Shown here piece by piece: positions 26,601 through 36,636 of a DNA stretch of 64,000 bases. The stretch comes from Erpetoichthys calabaricus. Its lineage: Eukaryota > Chordata > Cladistia > Polypteriformes > Polypteridae. The stretch covers positions 195,525,489-195,589,488 of the forward strand of contig NC_041402.2 in NCBI RefSeq assembly GCF_900747795.2, in the 5' to 3' direction. The notes beneath the pieces were generated by a model. It saw nothing but the letters and a program-made list of their open reading frames with translations, was not told the DNA's origin and did no database searches. How positions within the stretch are numbered: the stretch's first letter is position 1; each line of letters opens with the position of its first letter. Both the position numbers and the translations under genes were made by a program.

Positions 26601-26731
26601 GGGCAGCTGCTCTCACCTGGCAGACACCAAGGCTCTTCCATTCCCGAGTTCTTCTGTGTGCCCTCCTCATCTTTGACCTTCCAGATTTCCAATATTCCCT
26701 CAATTTTACTGTCTAGTCCAAGCAGGTCCAT
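5698..26731 (-). CDS. Unrecognised ~1500-residue protein with a SUMO-interaction-like motif cluster and duplicated coiled segment
   Basis: Coding exons, in order of transcription: 26731-26617, 24585-24450, 23451-23409, 22172-22105, 20287-20013, 17230-17123, 15187-15041, 14089-14009, 10108-7860 and 6992-5698 (stop TAG). Exons 3 to 10 join in phase with good GT-AG sites. Exon 2 ends in phase 2 while exon 3 needs phase 0, so a small exon is probably missing between them. The start ATG is two bases after a pyrimidine-rich acceptor. Visible features: a charged helical segment present twice (exons 5 and 7); a low-complexity Ser/Asp/Glu-rich long exon 9; in it, five short hydrophobic cores next to acidic or Ser residues (QIVIS, DIIFV, DFIIT, DVICI, EVIIV); and a C-terminal exon ending in alternating hydrophobic strands (GLRIRMA, EVEVVMPEG). 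No enzyme domain, zinc finger or membrane segment is seen. Lys/Arg patches and disorder suggest a nuclear scaffold, which is inference. I do not recognise the family. Confidence 0.8.
7185..7500 (+). mobile_element. LINE reverse transcriptase fragment, L2/CR1-like
   Basis: Plus-strand translation gives VIPLYKKGD, SNYRPVTLTS and YLDFQKAFDKVPH, which are the classic RT blocks leading to motif A. The frame is broken by stops and the piece is short at both ends. It lies in the last intron of the minus-strand gene. Confidence 0.85.
7555..7750 (-). mobile_element. LINE fragment, L2/CR1-like, opposite orientation
   Basis: Minus-strand translation gives SYEKDLGVVVDSKLS followed by QCAEAFKKASR. This is the conserved stretch after the RT palm in L2/CR1 elements. 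It faces the fragment at 7185-7500, about 55 bp away, so the pair is either an inversion within one copy or two insertions. Confidence 0.75.
9088..9564 (-). other. Cluster of SUMO-interaction-like motifs within exon 9 of the unrecognised gene
   Basis: Five cores of three or four aliphatic residues beside acidic or Ser residues: SSQIVISSP (about 9564), DSDIIFV (9369), GDFIIT (about 9252), DDDVICI (9192) and EEVIIVSS (9111). The known SIM pattern is V/I-x-V/I-V/I or its reverse with an acidic or phospho-Ser flank. Five within about 160 residues is more than I expect by chance in a disordered region. Confidence 0.55.
11300..11500 (+). mobile_element. tRNA-derived SINE (second family)
   Basis: The head GTGCGGTGTAGTTGTTAACG is A-box-like, followed by a weak B box (GTGCATTCATCCC). 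Next come an A-rich linker and the tail GCCAAATAAGTAAATGTAAAT. The same order is found at 16470-16665, which defines the family. Confidence 0.7.
12285..12900. mobile_element. Inverted-repeat element (MITE-like)
   Basis: CACGTATAAGTCGGG near 12300 is imperfectly inverted near the right end (CTTATCCACGGG, then GCGAGTATATATGG at about 12895). There is no coding capacity and the ends are diverged. The superfamily is not assigned. Confidence 0.4.
15215..16450 (-). mobile_element. LINE 3' end, L2/CR1-like, with 3' UTR
   Basis: Reading the minus strand, 16165-15950 gives AIMNDAAHPLSDT and FIARAVRLYS, the C-terminal RT tail also seen in the copy at 51.5 kb. The 3' UTR follows, ending with the ATCTTTATTTTGGCAAGT block (forward text) at about 15225. 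A4-rich tracts at 15690-15730 and 15960-15978 interrupt it. The last bases lie only about 30 bp upstream of the exon 7 acceptor at 15188. Confidence 0.75.
16470..16665 (+). mobile_element. tRNA-derived SINE (second family)
   Basis: It has the same order as the copy at 11300: GGTGAAGTGGTTAAGGCTTTG head, CAAGTCACTTGACCTGC core and GGCCAAATAAGTAAATG tail. Weaker relics of the core appear at about 16980 and 19540. Confidence 0.7.
17500..17800. mobile_element. Helitron-like 3' fragment
   Basis: It shares the CATCAGGAGTGGGGAGCC block with 23265 and ends in a GGGGAACAGCTAGTATATATA text. CTAG-type ends after a GC-rich hairpin are typical of Helitrons. No protein-coding relic is present. Confidence 0.45.
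17850..20012 (-). other. Intron 5 of the unrecognised gene (left part)
   Basis: Besides the palindromic element at 18562, this stretch holds a weak second-family SINE relic near 19540 and a short A tract near 19325. Nothing else is recognised. Confidence 0.45.
18562..18793. mobile_element. 232-bp palindromic element, Helitron-like termini in inverted orientation
   Basis: TATTACTAAGCGAAGGTTGT at the left is inverted at the right as ACAACCTTCGTTTAGTAATG, and the match extends about 30 bp. The middle is unusually rich in CG. TATTACTAA-CGAAGG text is familiar to me from Helitron 5' ends, so this may be two 5' ends facing outwards; that is inference. Confidence 0.5.
21530..21567. repeat. (TG)n microsatellite
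   Basis: TGTG repeats with a few interruptions in intron 4 of the minus-strand gene. Confidence 0.9.
23040..23355. mobile_element. Helitron-like fragment
   Basis: The left part reads CATCTGTCTCACTGTCC and TTCACGAGAGAACTACTTAG, and the right part ends CAGGGGGGCGGCTAGTA. The left block recurs inverted at 24130-24320. The CTAGTA end and block order fit a non-autonomous Helitron. It abuts exon 3 of the minus-strand gene by about 50 bp. Confidence 0.5.
24125..24330 (-). mobile_element. Helitron-like 5' fragment
   Basis: It is the inverted copy of the 23060-23200 block, with AAGTAGTTCTCTCGTGAAAA and an AAAAAAACCCGATCC stretch. It lies in intron 2 of the minus-strand gene, where a missing exon is suspected. 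Confidence 0.5.
25594..26498. mobile_element. Pogo/Tigger-like non-autonomous DNA transposon
   Basis: CAGTGATCCCTCGCTATATC at the left and its imperfect inverse GGAGGAGGGATTACTG at the right are flanked by TA (25592-25593 and 26499-26500), the target of Tc1/mariner/pogo elements. The 905-bp body has two or three diverged copies of a unit with CATACTTAAAAGC and TCTCTCTCTG-CTCCTGACG, so it grew by internal duplication. It lies in intron 1 of the minus-strand gene. Confidence 0.75.
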
Positions 26732-27004
26732 ATCTGGTAGGGACACAGGAGCAGGTTCTTTCTATGGCACCCTGTGGAAGAATACAAAAGTATGCAGCAC
26801 AATTAACAGAGAGCCTCTCATTCTCTGCTGCCCTCCAGTTATTACATATGCCTAGTCTTACTTCCTTCTGTTAATGTTTACTTGCATTGCTTGTTTCAAA
26901 ATAGTCTGGACAATTACAATATCTGTTAACATCTTCAAAGATAAATAAAAGGAAAAGAAAAAAAAAAAACAATTACAAGGCACTGGTGCCAAGTTTATCA
27001 TCAG

Positions 27005-27830
27005 CCTGAGCACTGGATAGAAGTCAAGTCGGGGAGCAGGCACTGGTACAGCGTGTTGCCTCACCCACTACACAATGAAACAACTCAGTATCCCAGTTGG
27101 CAACCCCCCAGGCAGACATGCAGTCCAGTCCCATGCTCAGGAAATGACCCTCTATCTGCCACAGCCAGGTGTTACGTGGGTGACCCCTTGGCCTGGTCCA
27201 GCCACTTGGGTCCCCAACAATAAGGATCTTACAAGCTGGATCACCCTCGGGGAATCGCATCACATGGCCATAGTGCCGTAACTGACGCTCCCTCACAATG
27301 CAGGTCATGTGCCTCATTCAAGACATAAGCAACACAAAGTCAAACCAGCGATACCCAAGGAGCCTTCATCTCAGGTCACTGTATAGTGTCCATGTCTCAC
27401 AAACAGGGAGCACCAGGACTCTAAAGACTTGGACCTTCGTCCTTTTGCATAGATAGCAAGAGTGTCACACTCCCCTTTCCAGCGGCCTCATGACTCCCCA
27501 TGCTCTCCCAATCCATCTGCTGACTTCATAGGAAGAGTCACCAGAGACATGAATGTCACTGCCAAGGTAAGTAAACCTCTTGACGACGAGGTCGACACGC
27601 TCTCCGCAAACAGACACACTGCTGATAGACGTGCCCAAGAGGTCATTAAAGGTCCAGATGTTGGTTTTTATCAGGACCCTCGCAAGCCCAGTCACTCAGG
27701 CCCCTCACTCAGTCTCTCGAGCGCCCCGATCAGAGCCGCCATTATCTCCGCGAAGATCACAGAATCGTTAGCAAAGTCAAGATCTGTGAATGTTTCTTTT
27801 TCTAAAGTCCCATAAGCACTCCTTAGAGAA
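27005..27830 (-). mobile_element. LINE reverse transcriptase C-terminal part, clade uncertain
   Basis: Minus-strand translation, with frame shifts, gives DLDFANDSVIFAE (a decayed FADD block), then RFTYLGSDIH, RRTKVQVFRV, LRHYGHVMRFPEGDP and RPRGHPRNTW. This is the familiar C-terminal order of a fish LINE. A related piece lies at 37690-38030 on the plus strand. The F-A-N-D catalytic block and the broken frame show it is dead. Confidence 0.8.
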
Positions 27831-27879
27831 CATGGAACACTATTTGTGACAAGAGAGAAACTGAGTTTTATACCATACC

Positions 27880-28645
27880 TCTTTACAAAAATAATTAGAT
27901 AAATCAATATATACACAGACACTTTGGTCTGAACACACACCAGAATTACTAAAAAGGAAGAAAATTGAAAAAGAAAGAAAACTTCTGACTTGGCAGTGAC
28001 GGTTCAAGTTTGGGTGGGCTATACAGGCGTATTACTGTTGGCATGAAGGAGCCCCAGTTGTTTCCCACCCTTTTGCTGAATGGTTCATTGGCTGAAAGTC
28101 CTCGGTCATAGAGGATGTGCAGCATTGTTCATAATGGTAGTCAGTTTTGTCTTCACTGTTGATTTGGTGGGCCTCTCTTGAAGTGATGTTACCAGCCCAG
28201 CACACCACATAACAACACTGGCCACCACAGAGCTTTAGAGGGTGTGAAGGAAGTCACTACTCACATTAAAGGAACATTGTCTCCTAAGAAAAAGAGCCTG
28301 CTCTGCCCATTCTTATACACCGTAGTCCCTCTGTGCTCCATGGCCAGTCCACCCCTACACTGATGTGACCCCCAAGTGTGGTAACAGTGCACCACCTCTA
28401 CATCCACTCCGTACATAGCGACTCTGTGGCGCAGCAAAAGTCAGTAAGCAGTTCCTTGGTTGTGCGGATGTTAAGATGCAGACAATTCACTTTCCAACAT
28501 GAAACAGAGTTCTCTACCCGACTCCCCTCATCTGCCTCATCCCCCTTATCAATACGCCCCATCAGTGCAGAACTACACTGTTTAGGAATAGTTGTAGACT
28601 TGTGAAAAATTCTTCTAGGAGAAGCCCGTCTCCGGCTGACCCTAA
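27880..28645 (-). mobile_element. LINE 3' part, same family as 15.2-16.4 kb
   Basis: Blocks shared with 15215-16450 include GCTATACAGGCGTA, AAGGAGCCCCAGT and GAGGATGTGCAGCAT (forward text), in the same order. It joins the LINE fragment at 27005-27830 almost directly, so the two insertions are adjacent or nested. Confidence 0.7.
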
Positions 28646-31190
28646 CACTGGATTACATGGGTTCAGTAAAATGACATCAACTTGAAATGTAATGTGGTGT
28701 GTAAACAAACTATTTAGGCACATCATTTACTAACACAGCCATGAAAATGAAGACACAGGCATATATGTCAGGAGAGTGGTCAAAATTAAAATGGCCATTG
28801 GAAGTACCGGGAATTATTTTTGTGATAGGTTCTTGGCACTATTTACCCCGTGTGGTAAGGATACATTCTTGTTCATTCATCTATTCACAGCAGCCATCGT
28901 GACTGAAGTTTGTATGTAAATTTATATTCAAACAGAGCTTCATTCTACAAAACGCAACATCACAGCTTAGCCCTGTAACTCAACAAGTCCAAAGCCAAGC
29001 AGAGGTTATATAACAATATAATAAGGTGGCACCTACGAGAACACGGGCACACCCATGTACAAAATACCACAGATAACACTGAGTACATCATTAAGTGCAA
29101 CAAAAGATTATCAACGAAAACAAAACTAAAAAAATAAATACAGACTTAAAAACTAAACAAGGACTCTTCTGTTTGTTAGCCTACCACTGCATGGAGCTAC
29201 CTGTGCTGCTCAAATAAGGCCACTAATGCACCACTGGCTTAATTATTTAGCTATAAAAACTCTTCAGCATAGATGAAGTAAAACTGCACCCAGGCCGATG
29301 GCTGACACACACACACACACGTACAAAGGCCGTTGTTAAAACCACCAAACTCATCATCAGAGGAGACTCGACGGATCTGAAAACTGAATGTCAGCCACAG
29401 TATGAGGTCAAAATTGCAGGGCACTGCTTGTCCTGAAATACTGCCGCAGTTCCCCCTTTTTCCCCAAATGACATTTTTATTCAGTACTTTATGCTTTTGT
29501 TTTTGTACAAATGGGCAAACTTGTCTACTGAGAGTAGGCACAACCAGACCTCTCTAGTGATTCTGTCAACCAGGACACACAAGAAGAGACAAGGACCACA
29601 GTAGAATAATCAAAGACTTAATCGATTTAAGTTTATGACCCAAACTGACTGGTAATTCCCAACCTCCACCACATATTAGATTTAATGCCAAGGCAGGCAC
29701 GTTACTCCTACAGAGTAGTCAGTGGGTCAGGACCTCCTGTGTATGTATGGAGACACCTGCGAGGTTCATGCACTCTCAGGTTAGGGTTAGTTAATGAATG
29801 GCTTCTGATGTCACCACTGCATGGCATTATATCTCAATTCAGACTCTTTTCATGTGTAGGTCCTCGCTGGTAAGAGGACTGCTCACCTACACTGAAACTG
29901 CTGACTCCCTCAATGTGTTGAAGAAGCGTTTCTTCTCTTGTTCTGTAAATCTTTGTCTAATTCATAATGGCTTTGACGAGACAACTTGCTTGTATTGTGC
30001 TCAGAACTCTTCACTTGTGATTATTAATTTTTTAATCTTGTCCGGTCACACTTGCTCCAACACAGTCCCCTACACTGAGATTTACTTGATTATGTTGGCC
30101 ACTTTAGATAACAACATCTGCTAAGCACATCATTTTATATTTCACAGCTTATTTAGGCCTCCTACTTATTAAAACAGAGAAGCAGACTAAAACATTCAGT
30201 GCGGTGTGGATGCAACTCTAAACAGCCTGCAATGTTAAAAGGATTCTAACTAAGAACTTCAATGTCACGCACGTTAGCAGGATGTTCTGCTCTCAAAAGG
30301 TTAATTTATCCATCTCTTTCAAGCTCTTGCTTATTCCAAAACAGGGTGGAGAGGAGCCAGAATTGTATAATGGCAGGGCTAGGTACAAGAGTGGAACCGA
30401 CCATTTTATTAAAGGGTACAATCACACCGGGCCATTTCAGGGTTCCCAATAAATTGAACATGCAGGTCTGTGCAAGGCAGGAAGAATCGCAGGACAGTGA
30501 AGAAAACACACAAAACACTGAAGGAGAAGGAGCAAACCCCACAGAGAAAATGGCCAACAACTGGTGGGTGTCAGCTCTGCTATTGTCTCTAGACCACCAT
30601 CTTCATGCTCAGTTTAATAAACCATTAAAGGCTTACAGTCAGCAAGTCAAGAAGTTTTACAATTCCACTTACTTAAAATGAATTCAGAAAACATTGGTAT
30701 AAAATCCTGTTATCGCCAGAATGGCTAAAAATGGAATATTATTTTGTTAACCTATATTGCTTAACACTAAACACCAAAGCACAACTATAAACATTTTCCA
30801 TACCACTAACATTGCTATCTATTTTTTTAATAAAAAAAAAAAAAAAAAATGAAATACTCACTGGCAGGCTTATAAAATGGTAACAGCACAAAAAGGAGTG
30901 AATTAGGTGAGGGGCCGGTGTGAAGGTATCAAGTGGCCAGTCTTCGAGAAGAGACATCCTGCACTGCGTGAAAACAACTCTAATGTGCTGACAAAGTGTC
31001 TGAAGGAATCACGTCACTTCTCAGTCTCTACTCCTACAAGGCCTCAATGGCTGCAGGTTTTCATTCCGTCTACTTTCCCAATTAGTAGAAGGTTACTCAG
31101 CTTATGGATCATATTTTGTGGCTTTTATAATAACTGAGTAACGTATTAAGGTTATGTCACGTCATGTCATTTTCTAACAACATGAATCTA
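28646..31190 (-). other. Intron 1 stretch without recognised features
   Basis: AT-rich single-copy-looking sequence with a (CA)n tract near 29308 and a poly-A tract near 30832. The ORF at 30262-30681 has no similarity I can name. A partial hAT-like end (CAATGGCTGCAGGTTTTCATTC) lies at about 31040. Confidence 0.4.
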
Positions 31191-31194
31191 GACA

Positions 31195-31335
31195 AAGGTT
31201 ACGGGGGGAGCTGGAGCCAGCATAGGACGCAAGGCAGGAACAAACCCAGGACAAGGCGCCAGTCCATCACTGGTTGAACACACACACACCAAATGCACAC
31301 TAGGGCCAATTTAGTGTCACCAGTCCACCAAAACA
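31195..31335 (-). mobile_element. Partial polypterid-type SINE
   Basis: GGAGCTGGAGCCAGCATAGG and CACACTAGGGCCAATTTAG correspond, inverted, to the body of the common SINE. The head is missing. Confidence 0.6.
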
Positions 31336-32312
31336 TGCCAGAAGTATTTAACAAAGATGTCAATATTTTAGAATTTCTGTGTAAGTTTTAACCTGGCTTG
31401 TTTCTATGGGGTCTGCTGCAGTGAGCTACAAGCTCAGGAGGATCCTGTGCTGGTCTGGTCTTAGAACGTATTTATGGTAACAATACTAACTGCTGGGTTT
31501 GCCAGTACTGCAGTGTGCCCCAGAACTGTGGACTAGTAGCAGAAAACGACTAAGACTAAGTGCAGTTGCAGTGGGCTTCTGGGAGTGGGAGAAGGGGAAT
31601 AAATTAAGTTGTGTACTAACTTAGACCACCTTGTCAGCAGGTTTAATTGTCTTAGTACAGTGGGTAATGTTACAAACTGAATTCCGCATGCATCAGAAAG
31701 AAAGTTGTGGACATCAAAAAGCACAAATATGACATTAAAAAAAATATTTGAACTGAAGGATAGCTTAATATTGAAACTAAAATATTTAACTCAAAGCCAC
31801 AGAAAAAGACAACCCAGGCATGGACATATTTATATTGTGTAATGTAATAAAATAGACAAATACAGATCAACATACATTTAACCAATAATCTTCAGTAAAA
31901 AGACGTGGTGTCTGTGTCCTTAATTACAAAAACATTTGGCCATCGGTTTAAAAGGTGCACATTGAAAGATGCTCTCAGCTTCAGAATGTTGTGAAGAGAT
32001 TGTTACGGGTGTCCTCCAGATCTAACATGAGATGTCTCACAGCATGTCTTATATAGAGCTTGTGCTCTACTAGGAAGTTTGCACTGCGATGACAGATTCT
32101 TTATGGATACCGTCCCATCTATGACCAGGTATTTTATATGCTTTGGTGACTGTGGATCAATTCAGACATTAGGCAAAGCTGGGCACATAATGAAAGACAA
32201 GAATCAGCTCTTCTGTATTGTCTGCATAATTGGAAAAATAAAGTTAATGCAAGACTAGATTAAGACCCCCAAAGGCTCCAGGGTGACACACGTATATACT
32301 TACACTATATGA

Positions 32313-32634
32313 GCATCCATCCATTATCCAACCTGCTATATCCTAACTATAGGGTCAAGGGGGTCTGCTGGAGCCAATCCCAGGCTGCAAGGCAGGAAAC
32401 AAACCCTGGGTAGGGCGCCAGCCCACCGCAGTGCGCGCACATACACCAAGCACACACTAGGGACAATTTTAGAATCACCAATGCACCTAACCTGCATGTC
32501 TTTGGGCTGTGGGAGGAAACAGGAGTACCCGGAGGAAACCCACGCAGACACGGGGAGAACATGCAAACTCCACATAGGATGGACCCGTCAAGCAAACCCA
32601 GGTCTCCTAACTGCGAGGCACCACTGCACCACCC
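32313..32634 (-). mobile_element. Polypterid-type tRNA-derived SINE
   Basis: On the minus strand the element runs from a tRNA-like head (about 32634) through GGAGTTTGCATGTTCTCCCC and CCAAAGACATGCAGG to a GGATGGATGC tail. CTATATGA is present on both sides (about 32305 and 32635), a likely target duplication. Confidence 0.85.
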
Positions 32635-33045
32635 CTATATGAACATCACATATAAAAATAAAACAAGGTAGGTATTACACACTAAGCCATTTGAACTTTA
32701 CATCTGGGGGGCATAAAATGTACGAATAACCACATACTTATATGTGTGGAGGAGTGTCTGGTATAAATAGAAAAATGCCAGCATTACTTTTTTTTTTTTG
32801 CATATGCCAATGCCCCTTGACAACCAGGGTCTCTAGGCACACACCACCAAAGGTCACCTGAGTAGAGTCATGGGGAAACTGGGGAAGGCGTGTTTGGACA
32901 GTTTGGTAAACTTATTTAAAAAACAACTGCAATTGTTAAGCTACATTAGTCTGGCCATTGGTTATCATAAACGAATTCACTTCAAGTGTATCAAAAGGTC
33001 CACCAATCCCAGTCGTGTAATGGCGGCGAGAGGTGCACTCCAGTT

Positions 33046-33656
33046 CAGCGCTTCCCAAACTTGGTCCTGGGGACCCCCTGTGGCTGCAGGTTTTTGTTCC
33101 AACCAGCTTCTGGTTTTAATTGGACTCCTGGGCTAATTAAGTGAACTGTTATTTTCAAAGTTCTATGTTTTGGGATCAATATAGAAAACTCATTTTAGGG
33201 GGAAAAAAAACCAAAACATTAAAATGTACCAATCAGTTATATGGGAATTATGTACTTTTTTTCTTTTTAACAGTATTTTCATTCTACTTTTCCAGGTGTT
33301 GTAATTATTTAATTCATTATTTACTAATCAGTGGATCAGACGCTAAAGTAGCTACAGCCTTTGATTATTCAGTGTTGTTTGCCAGGGTGTCTGCTCTGCT
33401 CATATTTAATTGTCATTAATAAGAAACAGCAAAGGGGGAAAAACCACACAGAGAAAGGGCAAAATAGAATGAAATCAACAAAAAAGAATTAAGCATTTAA
33501 ATCTATAGCAAAAGCATGAATGTAGAATAAGAGAAAACAATTACAAGCTAATTAAATGAGATCAGTGCTATCAGGTGTTGTCACTGATTAGGAATCTACT
33601 GGGAACAAAAACCTGCAGCCATAGGGGGTCCCCAGGACGGAATTTGGGAAGCGCTG
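33046..33656. mobile_element. hAT-like non-autonomous element
   Basis: CAGCGCTTCCCAAACTTGG at the left is inverted at the right as GGGAAGCGCTG, and GGGGACCCCCTGTGGCTGC as GCAGCCATAGGGGGTCCCC. CAG-NNNTTCCCAAAC ends are usual for hAT elements. The 8-bp flanks do not match well, so the target duplication is lost or the ends are mis-set by a few bases. Confidence 0.65.
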
Positions 33657-34301
33657 GGCTAGTAGAATTCATCTGGAGTGTAATGGTCTCTCTGTAACTC
33701 AAAGGAGGATCTAGAGCACAGGTGTCAAACTCCAGGCTTGGTGGGCCGCAGTGGCTGCAGGTTTTCATTCTAACCCTTTTCCTAATCAGTGACCAGTTTT
33801 CAGTGCTAATTCACTTTTGTTCCCCCTTCATTTTAATAGCCCTGTTAGAAGGATTCAAACCTCTGAATTGATTTGTTTCCTCATTAAATGGCAGCCAAAC
33901 AGAAATGAGACGTGAAATGAACCAACAGATGCCCAGCTTAGACTGGGGCTTCAAACTCCAACCAGTCTCTTAATGACAGGCCGATGCTTGCTGTTAATTA
34001 AACTCATTACTTAATTCCATGGCTTGCTGTTGCTCTCGTTCAGCCACAACAGACATTTCCAAAACTGTTGATTTTCTGTTTTTCATAAGAACATCGTCAA
34101 CGTGTTTTAGTGACCTGAGAGATCAACCTACAGAGACCTTCATCTTTCTTTAGTTTCAGATATTGCATGATGGGCACAGGTGAGCTGGTCATGTGGCAGC
34201 TTGTTGTGTCTCATTATTGTTTGGCTGCTAATTAAAGAAAAAGACAATTAAAAGGGCCTGAGTCAAGTTAAAAGTAATTAGCAGCAGAAAGTAGTCACTA
34301 C

Positions 34302-34858
34302 CAGGGGTGTGCAAAGCCATTCCTGGAGGGCCGCAGTGGCCGCGGGTTTTTATTCCAACCCAGTTGTTTAATTAGAAAACAATCCTTGCCAATAATTACA
34401 TTTCATGGCTTTTTAGTGCTTTAACTCTGCTATGTCAAGTCATTCTCAAATCCTAGATTTTTTTTTCCATTCTAAAGATATCCAAATATTTTGAAGTGTA
34501 AAACGGATGGGTAATTCTCAATGCTTGACTTTTTTGTCTTCTCTTTCCTTCCAAGTATTTAATTAAACCAAATAGTGCATGATAAATACACACAGACGTA
34601 AAGGGTAACAAGCAAAATGGATAACTGCTGGTTTCTTTTGTCATTTGCATCTTATTGCTAATAAGGAGCAATTAAAAACCAAGAATGCAGCTGTTTAAGA
34701 CTTAAATAAGCAATAAGGGTTCAAAATCTTAACGAGGGAGATAACTAAAATGAAGCAGAAGTGTTTCTAGAGCAATTAGTGCTTCTTATTAAGCAATTGG
34801 GTTGGAACAAAAGCCTGCAGCCACTGCGGCCCTCCAGGAATGACTTTGCACATCCCTG
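34302..34858. mobile_element. Nested hAT-like element
   Basis: CAGGGGTGTGCAAAGCCATT and the inverse AATGACTTTGCACATCCCTG bound a 557-bp AT-rich body, and GGCCGCAGTGGCC / GCCACTGCGGCC lie just inside. The ends differ from the host element (GTGCAAAG against GTCAAAC), so it is a separate subfamily. Confidence 0.7.
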
Positions 34859-34861
34859 CGA

Positions 34862-34980
34862 CTACACCCTGCCCGGGATTGGTTCCTGCCTTGTGCCCTG
34901 TGTTGGCTGGGATTGGCTCCAGCAGACCCCCGTGACCCTGTGTTCGGATTTAGCGGGTTAGAAAATGGATGGAAGGGTGG
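34862..34980 (+). mobile_element. 5'-truncated polypterid-type SINE
   Basis: It runs from CACCCTGCCCGGGATTGG to the GGATGGAAGGGTGG tail. Right of the tail, AAGTGGTCACTAA repeats AAGTAGTCACTA at 34290-34300, the likely target duplication left by this SINE in the outer hAT element. Confidence 0.7.
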
Positions 34981-35070
34981 AAGTGGTCACTAATTAAGAA
35001 GATGGTTAGAATGAAAACCTGCAGCCACCGCGGCCCTCCAGGACTGGAGTTTGACACCCCTGATCTAGAG

Positions 35071-35820
35071 AGAGTGTGTGTGTGTGTGTGTGTCCTTCCA
35101 CAAATAAGCCCCTGTGCTCTGTCCCTTTACACTGAGAGGAATGTGTAGCAGCACGTTATAGCTGTGGATTAGTGAAACTCGGTATTGATCTTATTCAGCA
35201 GTTTACTGAGATAGTGCTTTGACCGGAGGATCATCTCCTCTTAGTATCATCCTATGTAGTCTGGTCTTGATCACTGCATGTTTGATACCATCTCAGTAGG
35301 TACACTACACCTGACCCCATTTGGTTTTATTTATTTCATTTTTGTCTGTTATTGAGTGCAACTAAGATAGCAACTTTTATGTCATCTTATGTAAACATTA
35401 CTAAATAAAAAATTTTGGACCTTGAGGTACTCCAGCAACTTGCCCTGGTGCAAAATGGCAACTGCATTAGCTTTGCCATTTTGCTACAATTATATGCCCT
35501 GGCAATGCAAAGTGTGTCCCATTGATGTTAGTAACTAGCTACCAATTAAGAACTGGCTGGAATGAAAACCTGTAGCCGCTATGGGCCTCCACAAAGTGAG
35601 TTTGAGACCCCTGTCCCTATTTACAAATTTCAGATAACACCGAGTCAATCTGTGCCCAGACGCTGACAAAAGAAACCTGTGAAAGTGAAGAAGATAATCT
35701 GTAAAGGACAAACAATCGAGCGTAACGGCAAGGCACTCGCGGCATTAAACGCCAACTTCACAAGTGCTACGAGCTGCCGGGCAGGTTTAAATGGTCTAAA
35801 TAAAATGTATTATTATTATT
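35071..35820 (-). other. Intron 1 stretch near the promoter
   Basis: It holds a (TG)n tract at 35075-35093, an isolated hAT right-end relic at about 35550-35612 (GAATGAAAACCTGTAGCCG then GAGTTTGAGACCCCTG), and a (TTA)n-ended text at 35800-35820. No exon is seen. Confidence 0.45.
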
Positions 35821-36560
35821 AAAGGTGCACAAACGCAGCCAGCGACACTGTCATTGCGGGACACGCCGGGATCCTGGATGTTTTGCTCCGTTTCACATCT
35901 TGCTGACATTTCAAATCAGCGTCAAACTCCGCTCGCTTCCACAGCACGAGCTCCTTCCCCCACTGCCCACCTCTCATCTGTTTTCCCAGCCCGTGTCCTT
36001 TCCCTCTGACCTCCGTGCAGGACGTCAAGTGCCGGCGGTCCCGTTTCTCTGCGAGCCCCCGCCACCCCACGACATCGGTCGACCCCCATACCTCTACGAG
36101 TGGACTCCTCCAGTCGAAATGCGGTTCCAAACAAGGCCGTCGTCCGACCGCACGTCTCTTTGCGCTCTAGCAGGGGGCTCCAGCTGCGTCTCTTACCGTC
36201 TGCCGTGTCGTTTACTGCTTCTCAAAAAAAGCAGAACCCCAGCACGGCGATCACATCAACGTGACGATCCTTGCTTTGGCCGGGGCCATCTGGGCGGACG
36301 CGGTAGCTGTTCGGATGCCTCCAGACGGCACATCACTACGGACGGTCGACCGAGCCTCACCTGCCGTCCTCCCTACCGGTGGCTTTCGCTGCTTTTTCTC
36401 GTGAAGCTCCCTTCGCGGTCTGCCCAGCCGAGCGGAAGTGGCGAGCTAGCGTAGAGTGGGCGGGGCAGAGAGAGAGAGAGCGCGCGCGCCCAGGTGTCGC
36501 GTGCCTCCCGCCCACCGCTGGCCGCCAGTTTGGAGACGCCGTGACGGGGAGGCTGCGGGT
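35820..36560. promoter_or_regulatory. CpG island, probable bidirectional promoter
   Basis: CG dinucleotides become dense here and fall off on both sides. On the minus strand there are two strong donors: GGCAG/GTGAGG (exon end 36361) and AGACG/GTAAGA (exon end 36197). Either could end the noncoding first exon of the large minus-strand gene. On the plus strand a short ORF exon begins at 36565. There is no TATA box, as expected of such islands. Confidence 0.6.
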
Positions 36561-36564
36561 GAAG

Positions 36565-36636
36565 ATGTTCGGCTCGTCAGAAATTGGGAGCGTTTTGGAC
36601 AAATTAGTGCCAAAGCAGGCGTGCTCGGAGAGTTTG
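36565..36636 (+). CDS. Possible first coding exon of an unrecognised plus-strand gene
   Basis: ATG at 36565 opens 24 codons (starts MFGSSEIGSVL, ends ACSESL) and stops exactly at a donor, TTTG/GTAAAT, in phase 0. It lies at the edge of a CpG island and runs away from the minus-strand gene. I found no convincing second exon to the right, so it may belong to a gene with a very long intron or to a noncoding transcript. No family is recognised. Confidence 0.35.

Larger units (their letters stand above)
33717..35062. mobile_element. hAT-like non-autonomous element with a nested hAT and SINE
   Basis: The ends are CACAGGTGTCAAACTCC and its inverse GGAGTTTGACACCCCTG. ATCTAGAG stands on both sides (33709-33716 and 35063-35070), a perfect 8-bp hAT target duplication. 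The sister copy at 57453 is 699 bp; this one is 1346 bp because a second hAT and a truncated SINE sit inside it. Confidence 0.85.

Noticed and set aside
35819-36454. ORFs of 103 and 209 codons in the CpG island.
   Set aside because: CG-rich DNA has few stops; the readings have no domain and cross the predicted noncoding exon and promoter.
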